DNA from: an uncultured Duncaniella sp.
GTDB taxonomy: Bacteria > Bacteroidota > Bacteroidia > Bacteroidales > Muribaculaceae
DNA length: 64,000 nucleotides
Direction of reading: 5' to 3'
Assembly: GCA_958352885.1 (NCBI GenBank)
Contig: CATWQI010000002.1
Location: forward strand, 124,001-188,000
The position numbers were made by a program, and so were the translations under genes. The notes under the pieces are model-generated. The model was not told where the DNA came from. It saw only the letters and a list, made by a program, of their open reading frames with translations, and did no database searches. Below, one piece after another: positions 18,576 to 27,879 of this stretch. Numbering within the stretch: position 1 is the first letter of the stretch; each line of letters begins with the position of its first letter.

Positions 18576-21250
18576 TGACTTCTCTACCCATTTCCATTCC
18601 CAACGTTATGCGTTTAAGAATATCAATCATCGCAGTTCTTTTAGTGACAGTAATGGCTTTTGCGTCCGGAGCATCGGCGCAGCTTACCACCGACACTATT
18701 TACAAGCCCAGCGTGCTTTTTACCGGTTTGCCCAAGACCTATGAGATAGCTGATATCCAGGTGCGTGGTGCCGATAATTACGACGAGGATATAGTGATAG
18801 GCTACACAGGTCTTAAGATAGGTGATATCATTGAGGTTCCCGGTTCTGAATTGACTGATGCGTCAAAACGTCTGTGGCGCCAGCGCCTTTTCTCGAAGGT
18901 GCAGATTGAGGTGGAGAAAGTGGCGGGAAACAAGGCGTGGCTTGTGATAAACCTGCGTCAGCAGCCTCGTATATCTGCCATCAACTACTATGGAGTCAAG
19001 AAGAGCGAGAAGCAGGACCTTGAGAACGCTCTCCAGCTCATGAAGGGTAACCAGATAACCCAGAACCATATAAACCGCGCTGAGGAGATTATCAAGAAGT
19101 ACTACTCAGGCAAGGGATTTGGAAACGCACAGGTCAAAATCAATCTTACTGATGACATTGCCAATCCCAATGAAGTGATTGTCGACATAAACATCAACAA
19201 GAACGACAAGGTGAAAGTCCACAAGATTTACATCGACGGCAATGAGGTGATGAGCGACAATCAGATTCAGCGTACCATGAAGAAAACCAATGAGAAAGGC
19301 AAGCTGCTTAACCTTTTCCGCCAGAAGAAATTTGTGGAAAGCGATTATGAGGATGACTTGAACCGAATAATACAGAAGTATAACGAGAAAGGTTACCGTG
19401 ACGCCGCTATTCTCTCTGATTCTGTTGTTCCCTACGATGAAAAGACTGTGGATGTCTACATCCGGGTGGATGAAGGAAAGAAATATTACATCAATGACAT
19501 TACATGGGTAGGAAATACCATCTATCCAACCGACATGCTCAACAATATTCTTGGCATTGAGAAGGGCGATGTGTATAACCAGAAGCTCCTAACCAAGCGA
19601 ACCACCGAGGATGAGGATGCGATAGCCAACGCATATATGGACCACGGTTACCTGTTCTTCAATCTCGTGCCTATCGAGAAGAACGTGTCAGGTGACTCGA
19701 TAGACCTCGAGATGCGTATCGTGGAAGGTCCACAGGCGCGAATCAATAATGTGATTATAAACGGTAACGATCGTCTGTATGAGAAGGTGATACGCCGTGA
19801 GCTCCATGTGAGACCGGGTGAGCTTTTCTCCAAGAGCGACTTCGTGCGCTCGGCTCGTGAAATCGCTCAGACCGGACACTTCAACCCGGAGAATATGGAT
19901 GTGCGTCCCGAGCCTAACCAGGAGGACGGCACTGTGGATGTGATTTTCAACCTCGAGTCAAAGTCAAATGACCAGTTCGAGTTCTCGATGGGATGGGGAC
20001 AGACCGGTATCATCGGAAAGGTGGCAATCAAATTCACAAACTTCTCGATAAAGAACCTGTTCTACCCCAACTCATACCGCGGCATCATACCGCAGGGCGA
20101 GGGACAGCAGCTCACCATATCGGCACAGACCAATGCCCGTTACTATCAGGCTTACGGTATCACATTCCTTGACCCGTGGTTTGGTGGCAAGCGTCCCAAT
20201 TCACTCTCGGTATCGGCTTATTACAGCCGTCAGACAGGTGTGAACTCGACATTCTACAACAACCGCTACATGAACAGCTATCTGTACAGTTACAGCGGTC
20301 TGTACAACACAGGTTACAATGACTACAACTATTCATACGAGAACGCTTACGACCCCAACAAGTATCTCCAGATGCTCAATCTCTCTGTCGGTTTCGGTAA
20401 ACGTCTCAACTGGCCTGACGACTATTTCACATTCCAGGCTGAGCTCGGATATACATGGTACAGCCTTAAGAACTGGGAGTATCTGCTCCAGATGCAGAAC
20501 GGTACATCCAACTCGCTCACTCTCGGTCTGACATTGAGCCGCAACTCTACCGACAATCCTCTGTACACACGTTCCGGTTCGCTCTTCTCCCTGAGCCTGC
20601 ACATGACACCCCCTGCATCGCTCTTCGGCAAGAAGGACTGGAAGACACTCGACTATCTGCGCACCAACAGCACAGACTCAGAGGTGCGTGATAATGCAGC
20701 CCGTGAGATGTACCGTTGGATTGAGTACTGGAAACTGATGTTCAAGTCCCGTACTTATACCCCGCTTAACAATTCAGAGAAGTATACACTCGTGCTCATG
20801 ACCCGTGCCGACATTGGTCTTCTCGGCAGCTACAACCGTTATCTGAAGTCACCGTTCGAGACATTCTACGTCGGTGGTGACGGTATGTCGGGAACATATA
20901 CCTACGCACAGGAGACCATCGCCCTCCGTGGTTATGACAACGGTCAGCTCACCCCGTATTACCGTGGTCCCGGTTATGCTTATACGCGCTTCGGCATGGA
21001 GGTCCATTTCCCGTTCATGCTCCAGCCCACCACCACTATTTACGGTCTTGCTTTCGTTGAAGGCGGTAATGCCTGGACTTCAGTCAAGAATTTCTCACCA
21101 TTCGATCTCAAGCGCAGCGCAGGTGCCGGTGTGCGTATCTTCCTCCCGATGGTTGGTATGATGGGTATCGACTGGGCGTACGGCTTTGACAAGGTGTTTG
21201 GAGAGAAGGGCGGTTCGCACTTCCACTTCATTCTCGGACAGGAATTCTAA
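18575..21250 (+). CDS. bamA: Outer-membrane protein assembly factor BamA
   Basis: Inserts beta-barrel proteins into the outer membrane. After a signal peptide ('IAVLLVTVMAFASGASAQ') come five POTRA repeats, e.g. 'YEIADIQVRGADNYDEDIV', 'VHKIYIDGNEVMSDNQIQ' and 'INNVIINGNDRLYEKVIRREL', then an Omp85 barrel with the loop-6 motif 'ALRGYDNG' and a final strand 'HFHFILGQEF' ending in Phe. Two starts are possible: 18575 (overlapping the uppS stop) or 18608 ('MRLRISIIAV', a more compact signal peptide). Very tyrosine/asparagine-rich extracellular loops occur around 20240-20350. It is followed by two OmpH/Skp chaperone genes. Confidence 0.95.
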   Translation: MTSLPISIPNVMRLRISIIAVLLVTVMAFASGASAQLTTDTIYKPSVLFTGLPKTYEIADIQVRGADNYDEDIVIGYTGLKIGDIIEVPGSELTDASKRLWRQRLFSKVQIEVEKVAGNKAWLVINLRQQPRISAINYYGVKKSEKQDLENALQLMKGNQITQNHINRAEEIIKKYYSGKGFGNAQVKINLTDDIANPNEVIVDININKNDKVKVHKIYIDGNEVMSDNQIQRTMKKTNEKGKLLNLFRQKKFVESDYEDDLNRIIQKYNEKGYRDAAILSDSVVPYDEKTVDVYIRVDEGKKYYINDITWVGNTIYPTDMLNNILGIEKGDVYNQKLLTKRTTEDEDAIANAYMDHGYLFFNLVPIEKNVSGDSIDLEMRIVEGPQARINNVIINGNDRLYEKVIRRELHVRPGELFSKSDFVRSAREIAQTGHFNPENMDVRPEPNQEDGTVDVIFNLESKSNDQFEFSMGWGQTGIIGKVAIKFTNFSIKNLFYPNSYRGIIPQGEGQQLTISAQTNARYYQAYGITFLDPWFGGKRPNSLSVSAYYSRQTGVNSTFYNNRYMNSYLYSYSGLYNTGYNDYNYSYENAYDPNKYLQMLNLSVGFGKRLNWPDDYFTFQAELGYTWYSLKNWEYLLQMQNGTSNSLTLGLTLSRNSTDNPLYTRSGSLFSLSLHMTPPASLFGKKDWKTLDYLRTNSTDSEVRDNAAREMYRWIEYWKLMFKSRTYTPLNNSEKYTLVLMTRADIGLLGSYNRYLKSPFETFYVGGDGMSGTYTYAQETIALRGYDNGQLTPYYRGPGYAYTRFGMEVHFPFMLQPTTTIYGLAFVEGGNAWTSVKNFSPFDLKRSAGAGVRIFLPMVGMMGIDWAYGFDKVFGEKGGSHFHFILGQEF

Positions 21251-21329
21251 CGAGGGTTAAACTTTTCACCCCGCAGTGCGTCTATATTATAAGCAACAAA
21301 TTTATTCACTCTTACTTATCTCCCGCAAG

Positions 21330-21845
21330 ATGAAAAAATTATTCCTGACATTAGCCATAGCGATGGTTTGCGCATTTGGCGCAAGCGCGCAGAAATTCGC
21401 ACTGGTCGATATGGATTACATCCTGTCGAGCATACCCGACTACGAGATGGCAAACGAACAGCTCAATCAGCTATCCCAGCGTTGGCAGAAAGAGGTGGAA
21501 GCCGTGGCGAAAGAGGCTGAGAATCTCTATAAGAACTATCAGAACGAGATGGTGTTTCTCACTGACGACCAGAAGAAACAGCGAGAGGAAGCTATCGTGG
21601 CAAAGGAAAAGGCGGCAGCTGAGCTCCGTCAGAAGTACTTCGGACCCGAAGGCGAACTCTACAAGAAACGTCAGACTCTCATGAAACCTATCCAGGAGGG
21701 TGTGTATAATGCGGTCAAGGCCGTCTCCGAAGAGCGCGGTTACCAGTGTATATTCGACCGTGCCTCGTCAGCCGACATTATTTTTGCCTCGCCTCGAATC
21801 GACGTGTCCAATGAGGTGCTCCAAAAGTTAGGTTATTACAAATAA
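21330..21845 (+). CDS. OmpH/Skp-family periplasmic chaperone (first copy)
   Basis: 171 residues with the signal peptide 'MKKLFLTLAIAMVCAFGASAQ' and then the OmpH pattern: 'KFALVDMDYILSSIPDYE', a long charged coiled-coil helix pair rich in Gln/Glu/Lys, and 'IQEGVYNAVKAVSEERGYQCIFD'. Skp-type trimers hold unfolded outer-membrane proteins for BamA, whose gene is 80 bp upstream. The frame opens 18 codons earlier, but the ATG at 21330 starts the signal peptide. Confidence 0.9.
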   Translation: MKKLFLTLAIAMVCAFGASAQKFALVDMDYILSSIPDYEMANEQLNQLSQRWQKEVEAVAKEAENLYKNYQNEMVFLTDDQKKQREEAIVAKEKAAAELRQKYFGPEGELYKKRQTLMKPIQEGVYNAVKAVSEERGYQCIFDRASSADIIFASPRIDVSNEVLQKLGYYK

Positions 21846-21851
21846 ATTATA

Positions 21852-21859
21852 TATCTTTG
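21852..21859 (+). promoter_or_regulatory. -7 box before the second ompH gene
   Basis: TATCTTTG, matching TAnnTTTG, lies just after the first ompH stop and about 70 bp before the second ompH start, suggesting a separate transcript for the second chaperone. Confidence 0.45.
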
Positions 21860-21929
21860 CACGGAAAATGGGTCGGAAACCCCGGTCCATGAATGACAGT
21901 AACTAAAAACAAAACTTCAGAATATCACA

Positions 21930-22424
21930 ATGATTAAGAAACTATTGCTCGCAATTATGATTGCGCTCCCCATGAGCGTTTTCGCCCAGAAATTCGCTGT
22001 AATCAACACTCAGCAGCTCATGGAATCCATGCCTGAAATCAAGACCATCAACGAACAGATGGAGGCTTCTCAGAAGAAATATGAGGATGAGTTTGCCAAA
22101 CTTCAGGAGGAATTTTCCAAGAAGTTCGAGGAATTCCAGTCACTTGAGGAGACCACTCCCCAGACCATCAAGGAACGCCGTATGCAGGAAATGCAGGAAC
22201 TTGAGAACAAAATCAACCAGTTCCGTCAGACTGCTACTCAGGATCTCCAGCGCCAGCAGCAGCAGCTCATGGCTCCTGTGCAGGAAAAGGTCATGAAGGC
22301 TATCCAGACCGCAGGCTCTGAAGGCAACTATACTTTCATCTTCGAAAATGTGATGCCTCTCTATGTGGGAACAGATGTTACTGACATCACTCCCCAGGTC
22401 AAGACCGCACTCGGCATTAAATAA
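21930..22424 (+). CDS. OmpH/Skp-family periplasmic chaperone (second copy)
   Basis: 164 residues: signal peptide 'MIKKLLLAIMIALPMSVFAQ', then 'KFAVINTQQLMESMPEIK', a strongly charged coiled coil (about residues 40-110, with a run of glutamines near 104-111) and a C-terminal 'VMKAIQTAGSEGNYTFIFE'. It is a paralogue of the preceding gene. Tandem ompH copies behind bamA are the usual Bacteroidota arrangement. A terminator follows by 38 bp. Confidence 0.9.
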   Translation: MIKKLLLAIMIALPMSVFAQKFAVINTQQLMESMPEIKTINEQMEASQKKYEDEFAKLQEEFSKKFEEFQSLEETTPQTIKERRMQEMQELENKINQFRQTATQDLQRQQQQLMAPVQEKVMKAIQTAGSEGNYTFIFENVMPLYVGTDVTDITPQVKTALGIK

Positions 22425-22461
22425 TCCCGGAGAGAATCCGGCAGTTCATACATGAACCCAT

Positions 22462-22505
22462 AAGGACGTGTGCCAAAACCCCTGTGGTTTGACATACGTC
22501 CTTTT
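22462..22505 (+). terminator. Terminator after the ompH genes
   Basis: A long stem (aaggacgt... pairing with ...acgtcctt, one mismatch and one G-U further in) runs from about 22462 to 22502, then four T residues. It closes the uppS-bamA-ompH cluster. Confidence 0.65.
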
Positions 22506-22561
22506 CAAGAAATATACCCCAGTTATCCTTAATCCATAATTAATCCGGTCATTTTATCGCT

Positions 22562-24586
22562 ATGTTTCGTATCAAGCGCATGGACATTTTCATCCTTCAG
22601 AGTTTTGTGCCTCTGTTTCTGATGACGTTCTGTATATGCTTGTTCATCGTGTTGATGCAGTTCCTGTGGCGCTATATCGATGACCTTGTCGGAAAAGGGC
22701 TCGGGGTGGATGTCATAGCGGAGCTGTTTTTCTATGCAGCCCTCACTATGATACCTATGGCTCTCCCTCTTGCCATCCTGCTGGCGTCGCTCATGACATT
22801 CGGCAACCTTGGCGAGCAGTTCGAGCTTACCGCCATGAAAGCGTCCGGCATATCGCTCATACGCACCATGGCTCCGCTGATAGTGCTTATGGTTATTATA
22901 GCCACCGGTGCGTTTTTCTTTCAGAACAATGTCCTTCCGATAGCGCAGACAAAGATGTGGACGCTCCTCTACTCAATGAGGCAGAAATCCCCGGAGCTGG
23001 AAATCCCGGAAGGTGTGTTCTATGACCAGATACCTGGCTACAACTTGTTCGTGCAGGAGAAGAACCGTGAGACCGGTGTGCTGTACGACATGATGATTTA
23101 CGATGTGTCGAAGGGATTCGAGAACTCGTCGATTATACTCGCCGACTCCGGAAAAATGACAATCACTCCTGACAAGACCCATCTGTTTCTCCGTTTGTGG
23201 AATGGAGAGTCGTTCGAGAACCTGAAGGATGCCGGAGCTTCTAACATGAAGAATGTGCCTTACCGCAGAGAGTCGTTTGACGTGAAGGAGATAATGCTGA
23301 AATTCGATGCCAATTTCAACCGTATGGACGAGCAGGGTATGCGCAACCAGTACGTAGGCAAGAACATGGAGGAACTTCAGGCCACCATCGACTCGGTGGG
23401 CGAACGTGTGGATTCGCTGGGTAATCGCTATGGGACAACGCTACGCCAGTATCCATTCTTCGGTGTGAATAATTTCCGTGCAGTCACGACAATCAGTGAG
23501 GATAAGACCGATGACCTCCGGCAGGGTGTGAATGGCTCTAAGCCTGCAAAGCGTAAATCAACTTCCGGCTCTGATTTCCGTCTGGCGAGCACAGAGGCTG
23601 CCGATGAACTCCCGGTCAAGGAGCTCCGCCCGGACGTCAGACTTGACAAGCCGCTTGATGTTGATTCCATATTCCGCGGTACTTCGTCGGGTTACACGCT
23701 CAACTATCTGAATCAGGCTCTCAGCAAAGCTCAGCGCATGAAACAGGAGTATGAATACAAGAGTCTGGCACTTGCCGATGACATGAAGTCAATCCGCCGT
23801 CATGCGATCGAGCTTCAAAAGAAATTCACACTCTCATTTGCCTGTATAATCTTTTTCTTTATCGGAGCTCCGCTTGGCGCAATCATACGCAAGGGCGGTC
23901 TTGGTACGCCACTGGTCATCTCAGTGTTCCTTTTTATCTTCTACTACATCATTGACAACATGGGCTACAAGCTCGCCCGTGACGGTAAGTGGGAAGTATG
24001 GCAAGGCATGTGGCTGAGTGCGGCGGTATTGCTCCCCATGGGCATATTTTTTACGTACAAGGCTGTGAATGATTCGGCTGTGTTCAATAAGGATGCGTAT
24101 CTCAACTTCTTCCGCAGATTCTTTGGCGTAAGCGAGGTGCGGCACGTGGAAATGAAGGAGGTGTTTATGACCGAGGTTGACCCGCTGACGGGTATAGAGC
24201 GTCTTGAGATACTCAAAGTGGAAGTCGGAGAATATCTTGCCTCCAACCCGGACAAGCAGGGGTATCTTGATTACTGGCTCAAAGGATATAATCGAGACGA
24301 GCTCCACGCCGTGCGCGATGATATAGAGTCCGATGTCGAATATCTGTCTAATTCCCGGGAAAAGATGCTGCTTATCAAGCTGATGGATATCCCTATACTC
24401 CGTTCGTTGTGGTTCCATGAGCCATCTCGCCGCAAGTGGCTGAGCTGGACTATGATTGTGGTATTCCCGATCGGTGTTGCCATATGGCTTTACGGACGTA
24501 AGGCGCAGCGGCAGTTGCGTTATGAGCTTGCCACGGTACTTAAAGTCTCCGACGAGCTTATAGCTATGCTCGGTGAGAGCGAATAG
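22562..24586 (+). CDS. Large LptF/LptG-family LPS-export permease
   Basis: Part of the inner-membrane LptB2FG machine that extracts LPS. N-terminal membrane segments (about 12-35, 55-80, 95-120) include 'RMDIFILQSFVPLFLMTF' and 'GNLGEQFELTAMKASGIS', the family signature. A periplasmic beta-jellyroll follows, and C-terminal segments near 425-500. At 674 residues it is nearly twice the E. coli LptF/LptG length. The extra material is a Ser/Arg/Asp-rich region around residues 250-410 and a C-terminal cytosolic extension after about 510 with one more segment near 620-640. Bacteroidota members are often long. A second, normal-sized family member is at 31792-32862. No lptB is in the window. Confidence 0.85.
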   Translation: MFRIKRMDIFILQSFVPLFLMTFCICLFIVLMQFLWRYIDDLVGKGLGVDVIAELFFYAALTMIPMALPLAILLASLMTFGNLGEQFELTAMKASGISLIRTMAPLIVLMVIIATGAFFFQNNVLPIAQTKMWTLLYSMRQKSPELEIPEGVFYDQIPGYNLFVQEKNRETGVLYDMMIYDVSKGFENSSIILADSGKMTITPDKTHLFLRLWNGESFENLKDAGASNMKNVPYRRESFDVKEIMLKFDANFNRMDEQGMRNQYVGKNMEELQATIDSVGERVDSLGNRYGTTLRQYPFFGVNNFRAVTTISEDKTDDLRQGVNGSKPAKRKSTSGSDFRLASTEAADELPVKELRPDVRLDKPLDVDSIFRGTSSGYTLNYLNQALSKAQRMKQEYEYKSLALADDMKSIRRHAIELQKKFTLSFACIIFFFIGAPLGAIIRKGGLGTPLVISVFLFIFYYIIDNMGYKLARDGKWEVWQGMWLSAAVLLPMGIFFTYKAVNDSAVFNKDAYLNFFRRFFGVSEVRHVEMKEVFMTEVDPLTGIERLEILKVEVGEYLASNPDKQGYLDYWLKGYNRDELHAVRDDIESDVEYLSNSREKMLLIKLMDIPILRSLWFHEPSRRKWLSWTMIVVFPIGVAIWLYGRKAQRQLRYELATVLKVSDELIAMLGESE

Positions 24587-24679
24587 TTTTGTCCCGAAGT
24601 ATCTTGCGGCTCGATGTCGGGCTTTTATGGATTGTTTTATGATTATAAAGAAGTTTATTTGACAAGATATATATTCATT

Positions 24680-25888
24680 ATGGAAAAAATCAAATTGGAC
24701 ACCATAGAGGAGGCTATCGCCGACTTTCGTGAAGGTAAATTTGTTATTGTGGTCGACGATGAGGACCGCGAGAATGAGGGTGACCTCATAATCGCTGCCG
24801 AGAAGGTGACCCCTGACCATGTGAATTTCATGATTACGAATGCGCGTGGCGAACTCTGTGCGCCGCTCTCGATATCTCGTTGCCGGGAACTCCGTCTGGA
24901 ACATCAGGTGACCGACAACACCTCGATGCTCGGTACCCCATTTACAATTACCGTGGATCTGCTCCCCGGATGCACTACCGGAGTGTCGGCGCATGACCGT
25001 GCTGCCACAATACGCGCGCTTGCCGACCCGGCTTCCAAACCGGAGGATTTCGGTCGTCCAGGACATGTGCATCCGCTGTATGCCCAGGATGCCGGTGTGT
25101 TGAGGCGTACGGGCCATACTGAGGCAGCCATCGACCTCGCACGTCTTGCCGGACTTAATCCGGCGGCTTCGCTCATTGAGATTCTTAATGAAGACGGCAC
25201 TATGGCGCGTCTCCCTCAGCTCCGCAGGAAAGCTGACGAGTGGGGGCTCAAACTTGTATCCATAGCTGACCTTGTGGCTTACCGTCTGCGAGAGGAGTCG
25301 CTTGTGGAAGAGGGAGTGGAAGTGGATATGCCCACCGCATACGGGCATTTCCGTCTTATCCCTTTCCGGCAGAAAAGCAACGGGCTGGAGCACATAGCGC
25401 TCATAAAAGGTGAAATCGAACCCGGAGAGCCCGTGCTTGTGCGTGTGCATTCCTCATGTGCGACAGGCGATATATTCGGTTCCATGCGCTGTGACTGCGG
25501 AGAGCAGCTGCATAAGGCTATGGAACTTATCGATAAAGAGGGTAAGGGGGCGATTGTATACCTCAACCAGGAGGGACGAGGAATAGGTCTGATGGAGAAA
25601 ATCAAGGCTTACAAGCTTCAGGAAGAAGGCTTGGATACGGTAGATGCCAATCTGCATCTCGGACACAAGGCTGACGAACGTGATTACGGAGTGGGTGCGC
25701 AAATCCTACGCAAGCTCGGGATAGAGAAGATGCGGTTGATAACCAACAATCCTGTGAAACGTATCGGGCTTGAAGGCTATGGTCTGGAAGTGGTTGATAA
25801 TGTGCCTATCGAAATAGCGCCTAATAAGTACAACCGTCGCTACATGCTTACCAAGAAGGAGCGTATGGGACATAACCTTGACTTTTAG
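24680..25888 (+). CDS. ribBA: Bifunctional 3,4-dihydroxy-2-butanone-4-phosphate synthase / GTP cyclohydrolase II
   Basis: Provides both precursors of riboflavin. The N-terminal RibB half has '[18 protein letters not shown]' (acid loop), '[14 protein letters not shown]' and '[11 protein letters not shown]'. The C-terminal RibA half has the zinc ligands in '[20 protein letters not shown]', then '[17 protein letters not shown]' and '[18 protein letters not shown]'. The ATG at 24680 gives 402 residues; the frame opens 22 codons earlier with non-conserved sequence. No FMN riboswitch is visible in the 93 bp upstream. A strong terminator follows. Confidence 0.95.
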   Translation: MEKIKLDTIEEAIADFREGKFVIVVDDEDRENEGDLIIAAEKVTPDHVNFMITNARGELCAPLSISRCRELRLEHQVTDNTSMLGTPFTITVDLLPGCTTGVSAHDRAATIRALADPASKPEDFGRPGHVHPLYAQDAGVLRRTGHTEAAIDLARLAGLNPAASLIEILNEDGTMARLPQLRRKADEWGLKLVSIADLVAYRLREESLVEEGVEVDMPTAYGHFRLIPFRQKSNGLEHIALIKGEIEPGEPVLVRVHSSCATGDIFGSMRCDCGEQLHKAMELIDKEGKGAIVYLNQEGRGIGLMEKIKAYKLQEEGLDTVDANLHLGHKADERDYGVGAQILRKLGIEKMRLITNNPVKRIGLEGYGLEVVDNVPIEIAPNKYNRRYMLTKKERMGHNLDF

Positions 25889-25935
25889 AGGTTTTTTACA
25901 TTTTAAATACCATTCTCTGAACCGTTAAGATTTAA

Positions 25936-25980
25936 GGGGTGGCTGCTTAATAACCGCTTAGGCAGCCACCTTTGTTTTTT
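25936..25980 (+). terminator. Terminator after ribBA
   Basis: Stem ggtggctgc (25938-25946) with gcagccacc (25962-25970) followed by a tttgtttttt run. Confidence 0.85.
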
Positions 25981-26001
25981 GCATATCATAATGATGAAAA
26001 T

Positions 26002-26028
26002 AGGCTGCCTAAACTTGTTAGACAGCCT
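26002..26028 (-). terminator. Terminator after the zinc ABC genes
   Basis: An 11-bp stem with one G-U pair when read on the minus strand (26002-26012 with 26018-26028), followed by T-rich sequence in minus orientation. It faces the ribBA terminator between convergent genes. Confidence 0.65.
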
Positions 26029-26068
26029 TTCTTATTATCGAACCTGTTTTTAGTCAGTTGCCGGTATT

Positions 26069-26767
26069 CTATTCGTCGCAGTCGTAATGGACATGGTGAT
26101 GCGCTGAATGGCACTCATGCAATGTATGGTCGATGATGAGATGACGGTTCGCCATGCCTGCGATGGTCGACATTTCGTGTGATACGAGCAGGAGTGTGGT
26201 ATTCTTTGAAAGTTCTGCGACAAGGTCGTAGATATAGTGCTCGAACTTTTTGTCGACATAGCTCAGAGGCTCGTCAAGGACAAGCATTTTAGGACGGGAT
26301 ATTATTGCTCTTCCGAGAAGGGCACGTTGTAGCTGACCGCCTGACAGATTCCCTATGCTGCTTTCGGAATGGGCGGATAGTCCCATAAGCTCGGTCACTT
26401 CATCGATTCGTGCGGCTTTGGATGCCGCATCCATCCTCTCGGTCAGAAGTCCGGATGCGATTACCTCCCTGACGCTTATAGGGAAGTGTGAGTCAATCAT
26501 ATTTTTTTGAGGCAGGTATCCTATCGGCAGATGTTTCACCGGTACTCCGCCGTCAAGATATGTCACGGTCCCGGAAGTGGGTTTCAGCAGGCGCAGGAGT
26601 ATGCGCAGCATAGTAGTCTTCCCGCCACCGTTAGGACCTGTGATAGCGATGAAATCCCCTCGGCGCACGTCGAAATTTATATCTTCGAGCACAGTCTTTT
26701 TGTCCCATCGTTTAGTTATGGCACGCAGGGATATGATTATGTCTCTGTCAGTTGGTTGTGAGTGCAT
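26069..26767 (-). CDS. Metal (zinc/manganese-type) ABC transporter ATP-binding protein
   Basis: A 232-residue ABC ATPase with Walker A 'GPNGGGKTT', Q-loop 'GYLPQKN', signature 'NLSGGQLQRALLGRAI', Walker B 'MLVLDEPLS' and switch His 'LLVSHEM'. Its C terminus is His/Cys/Asp-rich ('HECHSAHHHVHYDCDE'), which suggests metal binding. It overlaps the upstream substrate-binding protein gene by 20 bp, so the two are translated together. The expected third component, a ZnuB/TroC-type permease, is not adjacent: the next gene is convergent ribBA. Confidence 0.88.
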   Translation of the reverse strand: MHSQPTDRDIIISLRAITKRWDKKTVLEDINFDVRRGDFIAITGPNGGGKTTMLRILLRLLKPTSGTVTYLDGGVPVKHLPIGYLPQKNMIDSHFPISVREVIASGLLTERMDAASKAARIDEVTELMGLSAHSESSIGNLSGGQLQRALLGRAIISRPKMLVLDEPLSYVDKKFEHYIYDLVAELSKNTTLLLVSHEMSTIAGMANRHLIIDHTLHECHSAHHHVHYDCDE

Positions 26768-27629
26768 TGGCTATGGATGTGATTTCGCTTTCCCAATCGT
26801 ATGCCATCGGGTTTATGCTGACTTCCCAGGCTCCGATTTCACCGTTAATCGCACTGACCTGTCGGCTGTCAAAATCTTTTTGGGTGAAGAATACATCCGC
26901 ACCATGCTCGCGGGCATGGTCGATGGTCTTTTTTAGCTGATTGGCGGATATATCCTTATGCTCGGCGTTTCCTACCACAATCTGCTCCAGTCCGTAATCC
27001 CTGGCAAAATAGCTGAGAGAGGGATGCCATACCATGAACGCTGTTCCTGTTACAGGGGCGAGTTTGGCTGTGATGGCATTGTCGAGCGAGTCGAGATGTG
27101 CGGCGTATCGGTTGTAATTCTTCAAGTAGTAAGCCTTGTTGTCAGGGTCGATTTCTACCATGGCGTCAAGCATGTTCTTGACTATTATTTTAGCATTTTT
27201 GACCGAGCTCCATGTGTGGGGGTCAGCCTCGTTGTGGGTTACTCCGTCATGGCTGTGGGAATGCGTGCCGGTGATGAGCTCCACGCCGGTTGATGTATTG
27301 TAGATAGGTAGATCCGGATTAGCCTGATGTATTTTGTCAAGGAGTGCGGCTTCAAATCCGATGTTGCCCATGCGCAGATAGCCGAGTGACTTCCGGAGAT
27401 TCATCAGATGTGTCACTGTGGGGTCATATGTCTCGGGATTGGCACTGCCTGAAAGGAGGCACCTCACCTCTACGCGGTCGCCGGTGATCTGCTCAAGCAG
27501 ATATTTCTGCGGGTCTATGCTCACGGTCACTATCTTGCTTTCTGCCGGAGCCGAAGAGCAGGATGACGCATAGCCCAGCAGCAGAAGCAGACCGGAAATC
27601 AGGGATAATATGTGTTGGTTGAATTTCAC
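26748..27629 (-). CDS. Zinc-type ABC transporter substrate-binding lipoprotein (ZnuA/TroA family)
   Basis: A 293-residue lipoprotein (lipobox SSC after 'ISGLLLLLGYASS') of the cluster A-I metal-binding family. Likely metal ligands are His in 'THSHSHDGVTHNEADPHTW' (a short His-rich loop typical of ZnuA), 'WHPSLSYFARDYGL' and a late acidic residue. 'NPETYDPTVTHLMNLRKS' is the first helix signature, in which the usual HxxEP is altered to NPETYDP. It lies directly upstream of the ATPase gene. The His-rich loop favours zinc over manganese, but this is inference. Confidence 0.85.
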   Translation of the reverse strand: MKFNQHILSLISGLLLLLGYASSCSSAPAESKIVTVSIDPQKYLLEQITGDRVEVRCLLSGSANPETYDPTVTHLMNLRKSLGYLRMGNIGFEAALLDKIHQANPDLPIYNTSTGVELITGTHSHSHDGVTHNEADPHTWSSVKNAKIIVKNMLDAMVEIDPDNKAYYLKNYNRYAAHLDSLDNAITAKLAPVTGTAFMVWHPSLSYFARDYGLEQIVVGNAEHKDISANQLKKTIDHAREHGADVFFTQKDFDSRQVSAINGEIGAWEVSINPMAYDWESEITSIANALTTN

Positions 27630-27645
27630 TTGTCAGATATTTTTG

Positions 27646-27653
27646 CAAATATA
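27646..27653 (-). promoter_or_regulatory. Candidate -7 box for the zinc ABC genes
   Basis: TATATTTG on the minus strand, 17 bp upstream of the binding-protein start; the only nearby TTG is too close to be a normal -33 element. Confidence 0.4.
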
Positions 27654-27768
27654 AGGATTTTTTAGCAATTAATGGTGTATTGTTAAATAATATTTTACAT
27701 TTAGTGTGTTTTTAACGATTAATGAGCCTATTATGCCGAAAAACGGAGCTAACGACCTATCTTAAAGA

Positions 27769-27798
27769 TTGCTCAATGAGAAAAATTTACTAACTTTG
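27769..27798 (+). promoter_or_regulatory. Bacteroidota-type promoter of glyQS
   Basis: TTG (27769-27771), a 19-base spacer and TAACTTTG (27791-27798), an excellent match to the -33/-7 consensus; the ATG is 81 bp downstream. Confidence 0.7.
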
Positions 27799-27879
27799 CA
27801 ACTTAAACCGCTATGGTCGGCAGAGCGTATGACAGCCTCCGCTGACTTATAAAAAATTGAAATTAATTAAAGTTCGATA

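Noticed and set aside
24587..24679. FMN riboswitch before ribBA
   Set aside because: The 93-bp interval is too short and lacks the conserved FMN element.
23921..25450. Long open frame (509 codons) on the minus strand opposite the LptF-like permease and ribBA
   Set aside because: It lies antisense to two well-supported genes, has His/Arg-rich composition with no domain pattern, and spans their intergenic region; this is a by-product of codon bias.
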